64,000 bases of DNA, from contig NZ_CP022657.1 in the NCBI RefSeq assembly GCF_002243515.1, forward strand, positions 4,217,001 to 4,281,000, read 5' to 3'. Origin of the DNA: Tumebacillus algifaecis (GTDB taxonomy: Bacteria; Bacillota; Bacilli; Tumebacillales; Tumebacillaceae). The notes below the pieces were generated by a model that saw only the letters and a list, made by a program, of their open reading frames with translations, ran no database searches and was not told where the DNA came from. The translations under genes were made by a program, and so were the position numbers. The first letter of the stretch is position 1; the number at the start of each line of letters is the position of its first letter. Shown piece by piece: positions 44,275-52,477 of this stretch.

Positions 44275-44855
44275 TTAATGATCACCTCCGGTCCCGCTTC
44301 CGAAATCGGAACTACTCCAAGTCGCCACGTAGTGCCGAGTCGCATTTGGCGATGAATCGAGCGGGTAGTGATGTGCTCTGAAATCCCGATTCGGCCTGTC
44401 AAAGCGGTTTTTTGCTGATAGACCAGATTCGCAGGAATGGTCGTGCGGACGGTATGCTCAACTTCTTTGAATATCGAAGCGTTGTCAATGTCGGCCGCGA
44501 TCGAGAGAACGAAGTTTCGCGGGTCAACGTCGACTGTCGCTCGGCCGGGTCCAACGAGACTGTTCAGTCGCTCTTGCAGAAATCGAATTGTGAATGGCGG
44601 CTTAGTTGAGTAGCGGTTGATGAGCCGCAGTCTTCGAAATTCCAGCGATTCAGTAGCCGGATCAGCCTGGATGCCGAGCATCTGTTCTCGCCGCTTTATG
44701 GAGCGCTCGCTGGCCGTCATGACGAACTGGTCATCAAGCAGGCGATCGATAGCGGCGCGAAGTGCGTTGACCTCCACTTCTTCGGTGCTCATCAGCTCGG
44801 TGAAGTCTTTGATCTCGCTGTAAAACGGCGGCAGGTAGTTCATGAGCTTAGACAT
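44271..44855 (-). CDS. YmfQ/DUF2313 baseplate protein (XkdU-like)
   Basis: This 194-aa protein starts MSKLMNYLPPFYSEIKDFTELM and contains ERSIKRREQMLGIQADPATESLEFRRLRLINRYSTKPPFTI, the DUF2313 pattern of Mu-like gp48 and PBSX XkdU proteins. It follows the baseplate J protein with an 8-bp overlap, as in PBSX. It probably joins the baseplate wedge to the fibres. Confidence 0.88.
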   Translation of the reverse strand: MSKLMNYLPPFYSEIKDFTELMSTEEVEVNALRAAIDRLLDDQFVMTASERSIKRREQMLGIQADPATESLEFRRLRLINRYSTKPPFTIRFLQERLNSLVGPGRATVDVDPRNFVLSIAADIDNASIFKEVEHTVRTTIPANLVYQQKTALTGRIGISEHITTRSIHRQMRLGTTWRLGVVPISEAGPEVIIK

Positions 44856-45927
44856 TGATCGTCACCGTCCCGAGTGTTGGGATCTCATCACTGTTTAACG
44901 TGATATTGGCGGCCGTGCCGTTCAGCGTTGTTCCAGTCACGTCTACCACACCACTCACGTTCAGAATCCTCGCTTCGATCTGGCTGATACGAACGACGAG
45001 TGATTGCTGATCTTTCCATGACGTTCGTAATGAGAGCAGGTAAGCCGCTACCTCTGCCTCAACGTCCGCCTGCACCATGCCCGGAGTCGTTCCTGTGGCT
45101 AGCGTTAGTGTTGTGGCTACGTTTATCGTGACGGCCGATGCTCCAGTGATCGTAACCACATGTCCGATCGGCGCTAAGCCAAGCCCTTCCCCTTGATTCA
45201 CTTCAGGATCGATCAGCGTCTGCACCTCGTCGATCAGCGTCGCAGATGGGACACTGTAGTCGCTTGCGATGATCGTGCACTTGACCGTTCCACCACCTTG
45301 CCATACGGGATACACTTTAACGCCACCGACCCCCGGTACTGATTCGATCTTTTCTTTGTAGTCGGCCGCGTTTCCGCCAAACGATTGTTGAGTGATTGTC
45401 GCCAGGTACCGCTTCCGCAAGTCCTCGTCGCTCTCTGCGTCCTCGCCCGGAACCAGCACGTCGGCCAACTCAGCTGTGACCAATCCGTCGAGATAATCGA
45501 TCGGGAGTAGCGCGCCGAACTGTTGGTTCCCTACCATGCCCGCTCTCTCGCACTCTAAAACGAACGAGCCTGTCGTAATCTTGCTGGTCGCGACATAGGT
45601 CAGCTCGCCGATCGCGAATCTGCTACCGATCGGTACATCGACAGGAGCTCCGCCCTGCCCACTGAACATTCCCAAACGCCGCGCCTTAGTCGCCGCGTGG
45701 CGGGTTACTCCGAACTCTGCAGTTCTTCGCTCCAAATACTCACCGCTGGACGTGTCAGCGAACGACAAGTTTTTGTCGATATCCATCTCGACGTACATCT
45801 GGGCCATCTCAGCGGCGGCTGGAGCTAGCGCATCATAAATGATGCTGCCCTCCCGCTTGTCCACGTCGCCAGGCACGCGGTCCAGCATGCGACTCAGGAT
45901 TGCTTCGTATGTTTGATGCTTGTACAT
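44848..45927 (-). CDS. Baseplate J/gp47-family protein (XkdT-like)
   Basis: This 359-aa wedge protein begins MYKHQTYEAILSRMLDRVPGDVDKREGSIIYDALAPAAAEMAQMY, the XkdT signature, followed by LSFADTSSGEYLERR and the beta-rich centre ending VVDVTGTTLNGTAANITL. It forms the baseplate wedge of contractile tails. Its start overlaps the preceding 62-aa gene by one base (TAATG). Confidence 0.95.
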   Translation of the reverse strand: MYKHQTYEAILSRMLDRVPGDVDKREGSIIYDALAPAAAEMAQMYVEMDIDKNLSFADTSSGEYLERRTAEFGVTRHAATKARRLGMFSGQGGAPVDVPIGSRFAIGELTYVATSKITTGSFVLECERAGMVGNQQFGALLPIDYLDGLVTAELADVLVPGEDAESDEDLRKRYLATITQQSFGGNAADYKEKIESVPGVGGVKVYPVWQGGGTVKCTIIASDYSVPSATLIDEVQTLIDPEVNQGEGLGLAPIGHVVTITGASAVTINVATTLTLATGTTPGMVQADVEAEVAAYLLSLRTSWKDQQSLVVRISQIEARILNVSGVVDVTGTTLNGTAANITLNSDEIPTLGTVTINV

Positions 45928-46115
45928 TACGCCATTGCTCCCGCCGATTTAAGACCGTCTGCCAATCTCCGTTCAATTCGCCGGGCGACTGCATCAATAT
46001 CTATCGGCTTTCCGTCGTTCACGATCTGCACGACAGGTGATTGCATCACTACTCGCATAACGAAAGATGCTTCAATCTCTTCTCTCACGATCTCCCGAAC
46101 TCGCTCCTCATCCAT
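45927..46115 (-). CDS. Small phage protein between XkdS-like and XkdT-like genes
   Basis: This 62-aa protein starts at ATG 46115 behind GGAGGTTATGAAC, overlapping the upstream gene by 8 bp. It is a charged helix-strand-helix (MDEERVREIVREEIEASF, IDIDAVARRIERRLADGLKS). It has no recognised family. The PBSX layout has no gene here as far as known, so it may be a phage-specific baseplate accessory. Confidence 0.75.
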   Translation of the reverse strand: MDEERVREIVREEIEASFVMRVVMQSPVVQIVNDGKPIDIDAVARRIERRLADGLKSAGAMA

Positions 46116-46521
46116 TGTTCATAACCTCCTGTCTGATCTGTGCATTCCCAAACGTCGATACCACAGTGAACTCCACAAGCACCGAGTCAGCGCCGAACCT
46201 GAACTCCATCGCCTCAACACCAGTGATACGGTCATCTTGCAGCAGAGCCTCGCGGATACGCCGCCGTAACTCCGACTGGATGTACTGCCGCTGGTTTCCG
46301 TGCAGTCCGGCGTACTCAGCGCCGTAGTCGGAGCTGTAAATCAGGTTTTCAAAGCGATCCGTTTGCAGAATCTTGTACACGGATTGCGTGACCGCTTCAA
46401 TACCGTCCACCGTTCCGATCGCTCGTTTCTCCGACCAGTCGATGCGATATGTGCGGCTCGGCTGTTCCGTTTCCTCTAAAGTCTCTTCTCCGGCGCTCAG
46501 TACGCCGCCCAGCGGAATCAT
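46108..46521 (-). CDS. DUF2634 baseplate wedge protein (XkdS-like, gp25 fold)
   Basis: This 137-aa protein has the DUF2634 pattern: SRTYRIDWSEKRAIGTVDGIEAVTQSVYKILQTDRFENLIYSSDYGAE and the C-terminal beta region ending VEFTVVSTFG. It is related to T4 gp25-type wedge initiators. The order XkdR-XkdS-XkdT is kept. Confidence 0.92.
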   Translation of the reverse strand: MIPLGGVLSAGEETLEETEQPSRTYRIDWSEKRAIGTVDGIEAVTQSVYKILQTDRFENLIYSSDYGAEYAGLHGNQRQYIQSELRRRIREALLQDDRITGVEAMEFRFGADSVLVEFTVVSTFGNAQIRQEVMNNG

Positions 46522-46525
46522 GTGC

Positions 46526-46792
46526 TCACACCACCTTATCTATCACCACGAATTGCTGGCCGCCTTGAACACGGAGCAAAACAACCGAGTCATTTACTGC
46601 CAATGAACGGACCTTTTCCGTCAGAATCAATGTCTGTAGAGATGGATCTGAAACGCCATCATTTGATAGCGATAGGCGTTGATCCACTAGCACTTCGATC
46701 GGGCTGACCTTGGTCACAGTGCCGAACATCACGGCAACTGGACTCCCTGCCTCTTGTGTGTTGGTTGCGATTTGTTTCAGAACCTCCAGCAT
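46526..46792 (-). CDS. DUF2577 phage protein (XkdR-like)
   Basis: This 88-aa protein starts MLEVLKQIATNTQEAGSPVAVMFGTV and carries the PIEVLVDQRLSLS segment of DUF2577/XkdR, an OB-like domain in baseplate hubs. Start: ATG 46792 behind AAGGTG, overlapping the XkdQ-like stop (TGATG); the TTG just before is less likely. Confidence 0.9.
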   Translation of the reverse strand: MLEVLKQIATNTQEAGSPVAVMFGTVTKVSPIEVLVDQRLSLSNDGVSDPSLQTLILTEKVRSLAVNDSVVLLRVQGGQQFVVIDKVV

Positions 46793-47760
46793 CAAATCAC
46801 CTTCAATTCAAGCGCCATAGTGTGATCGGCGCCTTCTATTGTGTGCGTGCACTCATCAATGAGGAAATATTGGTTGATGCTAATTTCTTGGATGATCACC
46901 GGAACGTAGCATCCAGCGCGGACGCGAATGTCGCCGATCGCGCTCAGTCGTAAACTCTTCTGCTCTCTGTTTTTCAGTTTGAGCAGATTGTTCAGCATCT
47001 CGTTGATTTGAGCAGCGTTGGCTTTCTCGTCCACAGTTTCATATAGCTGCAAGCGGCCCCAACGTGCGATGTTGGCTGAGTCCTGTGCGATGTACACGTC
47101 ACGCTTGCCGGACTCTTTGTTGTCGCGAACGAGCTTCACGCGGTTGTGCGTGTCGCTGTCAATCGATCGCTTGAATTCGTAGTCATACAGCAAACTTCCG
47201 TCTCCGACTACGAACTCAACAGCCATCTCGTTGATGTTCCGTAAGCGCAGCGCGCCGAAATCATCGTAGAAGACGTAATTCCGTGTCGTGGCAATGAGCG
47301 TCAAATCGAGAGCCTTGCAAACGATGTCCATGAGCTTCTTGCTGTCTTCGATCATTGACGGGATCTTGTGGCCCGTGTCGGCCAGTGCGCCGACTTTAAG
47401 TCCGAAGTCACCGGCGATCCGCTGGATGACCTGCGTAGCCGTTACGTTTTTGAAGACGTATGTGTCGTTCGACATGAGATAGCGAAGCTGGTCATATGCG
47501 GTGATCTTCACCTGCTCGTCTTTGCCAGTGTCGATGCTGAAAATGTAGCCGTAGAAGACGCCGAAGCCGTCCTTCTTCACGCGGAGGATGTCGCCGTTGC
47601 TATAGCGGAATGACTTGTTCTCGTAGATGCCGCCTTTCACAAACTGAAGTTCAGCACTCGAAGCCTTACCGATCCGCCCGGTCTTCCACTGGAACGAAGA
47701 GACAAGGTCAGAAATGTCCCAGACGTTGCCGTCTTTGTTGTCGATCATCACTTCCAACAT
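46792..47760 (-). CDS. Baseplate hub protein (XkdQ/YqbQ family)
   Basis: This 322-aa protein begins MLEVMIDNKDGNVWDISDLVSSFQWKTGR, then GFGVFYGYIFSIDTGKDEQVKITAYDQLRYLMSNDTYVF, the YqbQ/XkdQ pattern equivalent to the gp27/gpD hub. Start: ATG 47760 has GGAGG at 8 nt; GTG 47769 is within the ribosome site. Confidence 0.93.
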   Translation of the reverse strand: MLEVMIDNKDGNVWDISDLVSSFQWKTGRIGKASSAELQFVKGGIYENKSFRYSNGDILRVKKDGFGVFYGYIFSIDTGKDEQVKITAYDQLRYLMSNDTYVFKNVTATQVIQRIAGDFGLKVGALADTGHKIPSMIEDSKKLMDIVCKALDLTLIATTRNYVFYDDFGALRLRNINEMAVEFVVGDGSLLYDYEFKRSIDSDTHNRVKLVRDNKESGKRDVYIAQDSANIARWGRLQLYETVDEKANAAQINEMLNNLLKLKNREQKSLRLSAIGDIRVRAGCYVPVIIQEISINQYFLIDECTHTIEGADHTMALELKVI

Positions 47761-47772
47761 GTACGCCACCTC

Positions 47773-48450
47773 CTACGGCAGTTTCAACACTTTTCCGATC
47801 TGCAGCCGCTTGAGATCTGCGTCGGACAGGTTGTTCAGCTTCTGAATCTCGGGGTACCTGGCACCATTTCCAAGGTGCTTCTGAGCCACAGACCAGAGCG
47901 AATCACCCGCCTTCAAGGTGTGCGTCTTCGGCTGCTGACGATCATCCGGCCGCGTTGCGGTCTGCTTGACGAGCGATGTCTTCGATGCGGCTTGTGCGAT
48001 CGGCACAACTTTTTTCGCCGCGTAGAAAACATATTTTTTCAAAGTAAGCGAGTATTCAATGTCACCGGGCGATCCCGCAACCTCGCGCCATTCGAACGAT
48101 TCGATGCTGGCAGGAGTGTTGATGTCGAAATTGCTTCCGACGAAAACAAAGCGGATGGGCCGCTTGGACTCCATCCACTTCTTAATGAGTTCGACGTAGA
48201 AAAGCACAGGCTCCAGAAGACCGCCAGACGCATTTGAGATGACGAACGGGTATTGCTGCGCCGGAAAGATGCCTTCGAACTTGTACTCGGTCAGGCTCGG
48301 GCTCTTGATGACGTTGATCTCACCAAGTGTCGTAATGTCATATGTCTTCCCGTTGCTCTTTTCCCGCATCTCGATAGATGCGGGATTGACGGGCAACTGA
48401 AAGCCTTCTTCCTGGTTGTTGAAACTCAACCAGATTCCATAATCACGCAC
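47773..48450 (-). CDS. LysM-domain tail protein (XkdP-like)
   Basis: This 225-aa protein has an N-terminal DUF-like domain (LPVNPASIEMREKSNGKTYDITTLGEINVIKSPSL), a linker, and a C-terminal LysM domain (HTLKAGDSLWSVAQKHLGNGARYPEIQKLNN...LQIGKVLKLP). The LysM probably binds peptidoglycan in the tail tip, or acts as the gp53-like clamp. Start: GTG 48450 behind GGGGGTG, overlapping the tape measure stop by 8 bp. Confidence 0.92.
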   Translation of the reverse strand: MRDYGIWLSFNNQEEGFQLPVNPASIEMREKSNGKTYDITTLGEINVIKSPSLTEYKFEGIFPAQQYPFVISNASGGLLEPVLFYVELIKKWMESKRPIRFVFVGSNFDINTPASIESFEWREVAGSPGDIEYSLTLKKYVFYAAKKVVPIAQAASKTSLVKQTATRPDDRQQPKTHTLKAGDSLWSVAQKHLGNGARYPEIQKLNNLSDADLKRLQIGKVLKLP

Positions 48451-50926
48451 CGTTATACACCCCCGCTGCACTGGTTGCGATCTGCTCTTCTAGTGACTGC
48501 TCGATCCGTCGAATGATCGTGTCGATGTCGTAACCGTTTCGGATGTCGCCCGTTTGCACATTCACGGTTGGCGTCAAGGTGACGAAATTCTGAATGCTTT
48601 GCATCTCCGCCAACTCGCGCATGACCTTCAGGTCCTCACTTGAAACGTCCACAGAGTCCTTGATCTTGCCGACCTCATCCACTGACCCGATTTTGTCGAT
48701 CTTCGGGACGTTATACGAAGCGTTTGGATCGATTCCCGGTAACTCGGGCATTTTGAACTTGCTGAGCAGTCCCGCACCAGCGCTGTATCCGACATCAAAC
48801 GACTGCTTGATGTCCTTGGACTGCATACGTGGTGTTGAGACAACACCCTTCGTGCTTGTCGGCTTTTCGAGCATGTTCATCATCGATTTAACTCGATCAC
48901 TCACCGCGTTGACGTTGTTTACGTCGTATAGCTCTACTTTCGGGATGTTGAAGCCTGGAATGTTGTTCATTGCATCGACAAGCCGATTGATGCCGCCAAG
49001 CACCTTGTTTACTGCCTCCAGTACCGTAGTCATAAATCCGCCCGCGAAACCTTCAGCACCACGGAGCATGTCATACGTGTACTGCAAGAAGGTCATCATC
49101 AAGTCGTAAAACAGCTTCTTAATTGCGTACACCGGATCAATGAAGATGTTGATCAAGAACTCAGCTACAGCTGCAAAAACATTGTAGAACAACGCTACGT
49201 TGTTCCAGATCGTAGCAAACAACGCCATAAACGTACCAGCTACCATTCCTAGTGCCTGTTCTGTCGATACACCGAAGTAATTCAAAACTTCGATCAGCGC
49301 CCACACCGCTAGGATAATTACAACGATCGGCCAGTTCAATGCCATCCACGCGATAGCTGAGCGAACCAGTTGGGCGGTCATGACGCTAAGCATCGAGATG
49401 ATTTGCACCAGATAGACCGAGGCAATCGCAATCAGAATCGGCTGAATGGTTGACCAACTAGAAAGAATGAAATTATACAGAAACCTGACGCCGTCAAACA
49501 GTAAACCGACAGCTTGCGTCGTGGCATACAGTCCGGTTTGCAGTTTTGAAAAGAATGTTGCGGATCCATCGCTATCAAAAAATGCATTCACACGGTCAAT
49601 CAGCGGTGCAAACGCAGCGAGCGCCCCTTTGCCCGCCTCGGCAAGTCTCCACCGTGTGTTTCCGATCAGCTTTTCCCACTTTGCAGCGGGGCTGTCCAGC
49701 ATCTTTTCAAACGCTTTTTCGGTCATGTTCTGCTGGTTGAGCAGTTTATCCATGCCCGCGATGAATCCGGACACGTCCCCGGCTTTAGCAGCTTTCAGAG
49801 CGTCGCTATCCTTGATGACCGATCGTCCGATGTTGAAGCGTTCAACAATCGAAACGTAGTCTCCGGCCATAAGTTCTTTCATCGAAAATGCGGCACCCTC
49901 GAGCCCCTCTAACGGGTTAAGCTTAGAGAGCCGCATCGCCAGCTTATTCAAATCGGTCAATTGCTTCGGGTCCATCGACAGCGACATGAACGAATTTGAT
50001 GCACGCATCGCCTGATCTACTTTTTGTCCGAATTGTAACGCTTGTTTGGACACTTGATCGTAAATTGCATTTCCGAGCGCCTCGTTGCCAGCACGAGCGA
50101 CAAATGTGTCCAGGTACTGTTGCTGCTCCATAGCTGCCCCAAGTGTTGAGGAAACCAATTTCTGTGCCGCTGCGATGCTCAAGTATGCCGCTGCGATTCC
50201 TTTTAGGGTCGATAGCATCCCGTTCGCATCACGTCCACCTTCGCGGATTCGTTCGTTCAATTGCCGTTGCAGTTGGTTTATCCGCGCTTCAAGTTGAGCG
50301 ATACGTTGTAGCGCATCCTGAAGTTGTCTCGCGCCAGAGATCGGAAAGTTCGAGTTGAGTTGCCGCACAGATCGCAGGAGCAGTAGAACGAGCCTGCGTA
50401 AATTTTCTACCGCAGTCGTCACTGTCGATGAGAATTGAACTTGTATTTCCGCTCGGATCGATCCGATTTCAGTTTGTATTCTCGTTCGGAGCCCATTCAG
50501 TGATGCCCGTGAAATGCGCAGATCAATGTCGGCATGAAGCGTACTGATTTGCGCGCTTAGCCGGTCTCGGAACCGCTGAATATGGCTCGTTGAGTTGTTA
50601 GATAAACGCAATTGAATATCGGTCTGAACGGTGCCGACCTGCGTCGAGATCATCCTTCGAATCCTTTCGACTTGTGACGAAGTGAAGGATGAAGATCGCA
50701 ACTGAATATCGACTTGGATGACGCCGATGGTAGATGTGATCATTGTCTTCGCACGCTGTATCTGAGTCTGAACTGAAGAAGTGTCGATTCTAAGTTGCAG
50801 GTTGGTGTTCAGTGCATTCTGCAAGCGATGAGCAGAACCTGTCATGCGATTTAGCGACTGCTCTGCTCGGTTAGCGTTATTAGAGAAGCGATCGAGAAGT
50901 TGCAAACTTGTACTAACGGTAGCCAT
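48443..50926 (-). CDS. Tail tape measure protein
   Basis: This protein of about 827 aa starts at ATG 50926 (MATVSTSLQLLDRFSNNA) behind AAAGGAGACAAGG. Residues about 50-185 hold at least four 30-35-residue imperfect repeats of the form Ixxx(I/V)GxxxxDIQLR(L/S)S. A coiled coil follows (RISQLEARINQLQRQLNERI-like), a hydrophobic middle (SWSTIQPILIAIASVYLVQIISML and WPIVVIILAVWALIEVL), and a C-terminus rich in polar sequence. Its length sets the tail length; by the usual ratio the tail should be a little over 120 nm, an estimate only. Confidence 0.92.
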   Translation of the reverse strand: MATVSTSLQLLDRFSNNANRAEQSLNRMTGSAHRLQNALNTNLQLRIDTSSVQTQIQRAKTMITSTIGVIQVDIQLRSSSFTSSQVERIRRMISTQVGTVQTDIQLRLSNNSTSHIQRFRDRLSAQISTLHADIDLRISRASLNGLRTRIQTEIGSIRAEIQVQFSSTVTTAVENLRRLVLLLLRSVRQLNSNFPISGARQLQDALQRIAQLEARINQLQRQLNERIREGGRDANGMLSTLKGIAAAYLSIAAAQKLVSSTLGAAMEQQQYLDTFVARAGNEALGNAIYDQVSKQALQFGQKVDQAMRASNSFMSLSMDPKQLTDLNKLAMRLSKLNPLEGLEGAAFSMKELMAGDYVSIVERFNIGRSVIKDSDALKAAKAGDVSGFIAGMDKLLNQQNMTEKAFEKMLDSPAAKWEKLIGNTRWRLAEAGKGALAAFAPLIDRVNAFFDSDGSATFFSKLQTGLYATTQAVGLLFDGVRFLYNFILSSWSTIQPILIAIASVYLVQIISMLSVMTAQLVRSAIAWMALNWPIVVIILAVWALIEVLNYFGVSTEQALGMVAGTFMALFATIWNNVALFYNVFAAVAEFLINIFIDPVYAIKKLFYDLMMTFLQYTYDMLRGAEGFAGGFMTTVLEAVNKVLGGINRLVDAMNNIPGFNIPKVELYDVNNVNAVSDRVKSMMNMLEKPTSTKGVVSTPRMQSKDIKQSFDVGYSAGAGLLSKFKMPELPGIDPNASYNVPKIDKIGSVDEVGKIKDSVDVSSEDLKVMRELAEMQSIQNFVTLTPTVNVQTGDIRNGYDIDTIIRRIEQSLEEQIATSAAGVYNGA

Positions 50927-50944
50927 CACCTTGTCTCCTTTCCT

Positions 50945-50976
50945 CAAAAATAAAAGCACCCGATTTCGCGGGTGCC
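50945..50976 (-). terminator. Terminator between membrane moron and tape measure gene
   Basis: Minus-strand GGCACCCGCGA / TCGGGTGC hairpin with TTTTATTTTT tail, eight bp past the membrane-protein stop and before the tape measure start. A terminator inside a late structural operon is unusual. Confidence 0.88.
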
Positions 50977-50983
50977 TTCGTAA

Positions 50984-51301
50984 TTACAGATCGTATTCTC
51001 TTCGCATTGTAGTTTTCGACTTTTGCGCCGCGCTAACCATGATCAGAATGCCGGACAAAAGGTGCATTACCCAGCCGACAAACGGTATCCAAGCCACTAA
51101 TGATGTCACAATCCCCAGCACTGATCCGTAAATCGGCTCCTTGTTTCGTGCAGAGAGAATCAAGGCCACTACATGCAGAATGAACATTATTCCGAGTGGT
51201 ACATAGGCGAGACTAACGACGATCAGTGCGCCTAGTGCCGGGATCGCCAAAAAAATTTCTAGCGATCCAGTAAGCCATCTCATAATCCTTGAAGCAGTCA
51301 T
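50984..51301 (-). CDS. Three-helix membrane protein, probable moron
   Basis: This 105-aa protein has hydrophobic segments at about 12-32, 33-52 and 57-90 (LEIFLAIPALGALIVVSLAYVP, IMFILHVVALILSA, VLGIVTSLVAWIPFVGWVMHLLSGILIMV) and a basic tail. The start is ATG 51301 with AGGAGGAG. It sits between the tail chaperone genes and the tape measure, where these phages normally have nothing, and has its own terminator. Superinfection exclusion or a host-interaction role is possible. Family not recognised. Confidence 0.8.
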   Translation of the reverse strand: MTASRIMRWLTGSLEIFLAIPALGALIVVSLAYVPLGIMFILHVVALILSARNKEPIYGSVLGIVTSLVAWIPFVGWVMHLLSGILIMVSAAQKSKTTMRREYDL

Positions 51302-51405
51302 GCCAACTCCTCCTACTTTATATAAATCATGTCAAGATTTAGTATAGAGCATTGGATTGAGATTAGCTATGACAATTGTGAACTTTTTCGACACATTTTT
51401 TGGCG
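51302..51405. other. Short AT-rich gap upstream of the moron gene
   Basis: About 104 bp between the chaperone ORF2 stop and the moron start. The minus strand contains TTGACA (near 51335) and TATACT (near 51345) but not at usable spacing. A promoter for the moron probably lies here but is not certain. Confidence 0.4.
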
Positions 51406-51546
51406 TTATTTTTTTTGCCGCTTCTTCTCTTCAGCCACACGCACATCGATCATAGCGAAAATCGCGGCCCTTTCAGGCCGCGACATGTTCGCCAGTTCAT
51501 GCGGGAGAATTTTCAGTTCATGGAGAGCGTAGTAAGCGTATGTCAT
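51406..51546 (-). CDS. Tail assembly chaperone, second ORF (gpT-like extension, 46 aa)
   Basis: The ORF ATG 51546 to TAA 51406 encodes MTYAYYALHELKILPHELAN and a C-terminus FAMIDVRVAEEKKRQKK, the usual short second-ORF pattern (YY...L..LP..ELA.m.p.Eraa......a.eEKK). A GGAGG precedes it, but the frame is also open upstream, and continuous in the -1 frame with the first ORF from the A AAA AAC site at 51570-51576. It is therefore probably made mainly as a frameshift fusion that adds about 55 residues to the XkdN-like protein. Confidence 0.8.
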   Translation of the reverse strand: MTYAYYALHELKILPHELANMSRPERAAIFAMIDVRVAEEKKRQKK

Positions 51547-51566
51547 CTCACCGTCACCCTCCTTGA

Positions 51567-51983
51567 TCAGTTTTTTACATCATCCATCAACTCTGACGTT
51601 TCTTTTTCGTACCCGTTGATCTCCTGCACAGCTGTGACAAGATCAACAAACTCGCCCGGCTTCAACATCTTGCGGAGCAGGTTTTCTGCGCCGCGAACGC
51701 CGTAGGAGTTTTGCAACTCTGCGTTCTTGAGATCGGGGAACACAACGCTCGCTACTACCAGCTTAGCCAAATACTCGTATTGATCGGTCTCGGTGATGAA
51801 TTGACCTTTCACTTTGGCGCGTTTGGTCGAGGCTTTGCGCAATACTTCGCTCTCCTCTTCAGTCATAGCTCGGATTACCCATTTCGCTGGTTTGCCATCT
51901 TCTCCTTTAAAGCGATCGGACACTACGATCTCCTCGGTGGTTTCTGTTACCGCGTTCTGTGCGAAAAATGCACTCAAGCTCAT
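51567..51983 (-). CDS. Tail assembly chaperone, first ORF (XkdN-like)
   Basis: This 138-aa protein starts at ATG 51983 (MSLSAFFAQNAVTETTEEIVVSDRFK) behind GGAGG; the TTG 15 bp upstream is part of the site. It matches XkdN/YqbN-type proteins between tube and tape measure genes: KPAKWVIRAMTEEESEVLRKAS and the Leu-rich C-terminus. It ends ELMDDVKN, the last codons forming the slippery sequence. Like lambda gpG/GT, it should coat and recruit the tape measure during tail assembly. Confidence 0.93.
   Translation of the reverse strand: MSLSAFFAQNAVTETTEEIVVSDRFKGEDGKPAKWVIRAMTEEESEVLRKASTKRAKVKGQFITETDQYEYLAKLVVASVVFPDLKNAELQNSYGVRGAENLLRKMLKPGEFVDLVTAVQEINGYEKETSELMDDVKN
51570..51576 (-). other. 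Programmed -1 ribosomal frameshift site (A AAA AAC)
   Basis: The zero-frame codons GTA AAA AAC TGA end the XkdN-like ORF. The heptamer A AAA AAC is the strongest bacterial -1 slippery type, directly before the stop. A -1 slip continues through CTG ATC AAG GAG GGT ... into the 46-codon second ORF without a stop. The GGAGG 3' of the slip site could act as a pause element only if upstream; here it is downstream. Confidence 0.82.
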
Positions 51984-52009
51984 TTGCAATTCCTCCAATG
52001 TGTGTGTTA

Positions 52010-52477
52010 TTAACCGAGAACAGGTTTACCGAATTCGTCCAAAATGTCGATGTCGCTGTACTTGAAGTCCATCGACTCGTCGAGGAATTCGCTATCTAAA
52101 TCAAGCTTCGCCATGGTCACTTTGCTCAAAGTGACATTCCGGATGATTACTGTTTGCTTGCCGATGCTGCTGGAAGGATCGTCATTGACAACTTGAATAT
52201 CAAAGTAGGTTACTATGCCTGTCTTGATATATCGCAAAGCAATCTTGCGAAAGATCGACGTCGCATAGTAGATATCCAAACTACCCGTTCCTTTCCATCC
52301 GGTGATCTTAGTTTGAGTTCCACGATGACCGAATGATTTGAACTCAGCTTCGTCAAATTCTGCGTCGATTTGAATGTTCTTGCAGTAAAACATCTCTTCG
52401 ACTTGTCCGTCAATGATCGTGTAAGAACGACCTTCTTTGCCTGAGATTGCATCTTGTGCATGGAAGAAGTCCGGCAA
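52010..52477 (-). CDS. Phage tail tube protein (XkdM-like)
   Basis: This 155-aa protein begins at TTG 52477, immediately after the sheath stop TAA, giving MPDFFHAQDAISGKEGRSYTIIDGQVEEMFYCKNI, which matches the XkdM N-terminal pattern including the ISGKEG segment. The beta-rich remainder fits the tube fold. It polymerises inside the sheath. Confidence 0.93.
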   Translation of the reverse strand: MPDFFHAQDAISGKEGRSYTIIDGQVEEMFYCKNIQIDAEFDEAEFKSFGHRGTQTKITGWKGTGSLDIYYATSIFRKIALRYIKTGIVTYFDIQVVNDDPSSSIGKQTVIIRNVTLSKVTMAKLDLDSEFLDESMDFKYSDIDILDEFGKPVLG

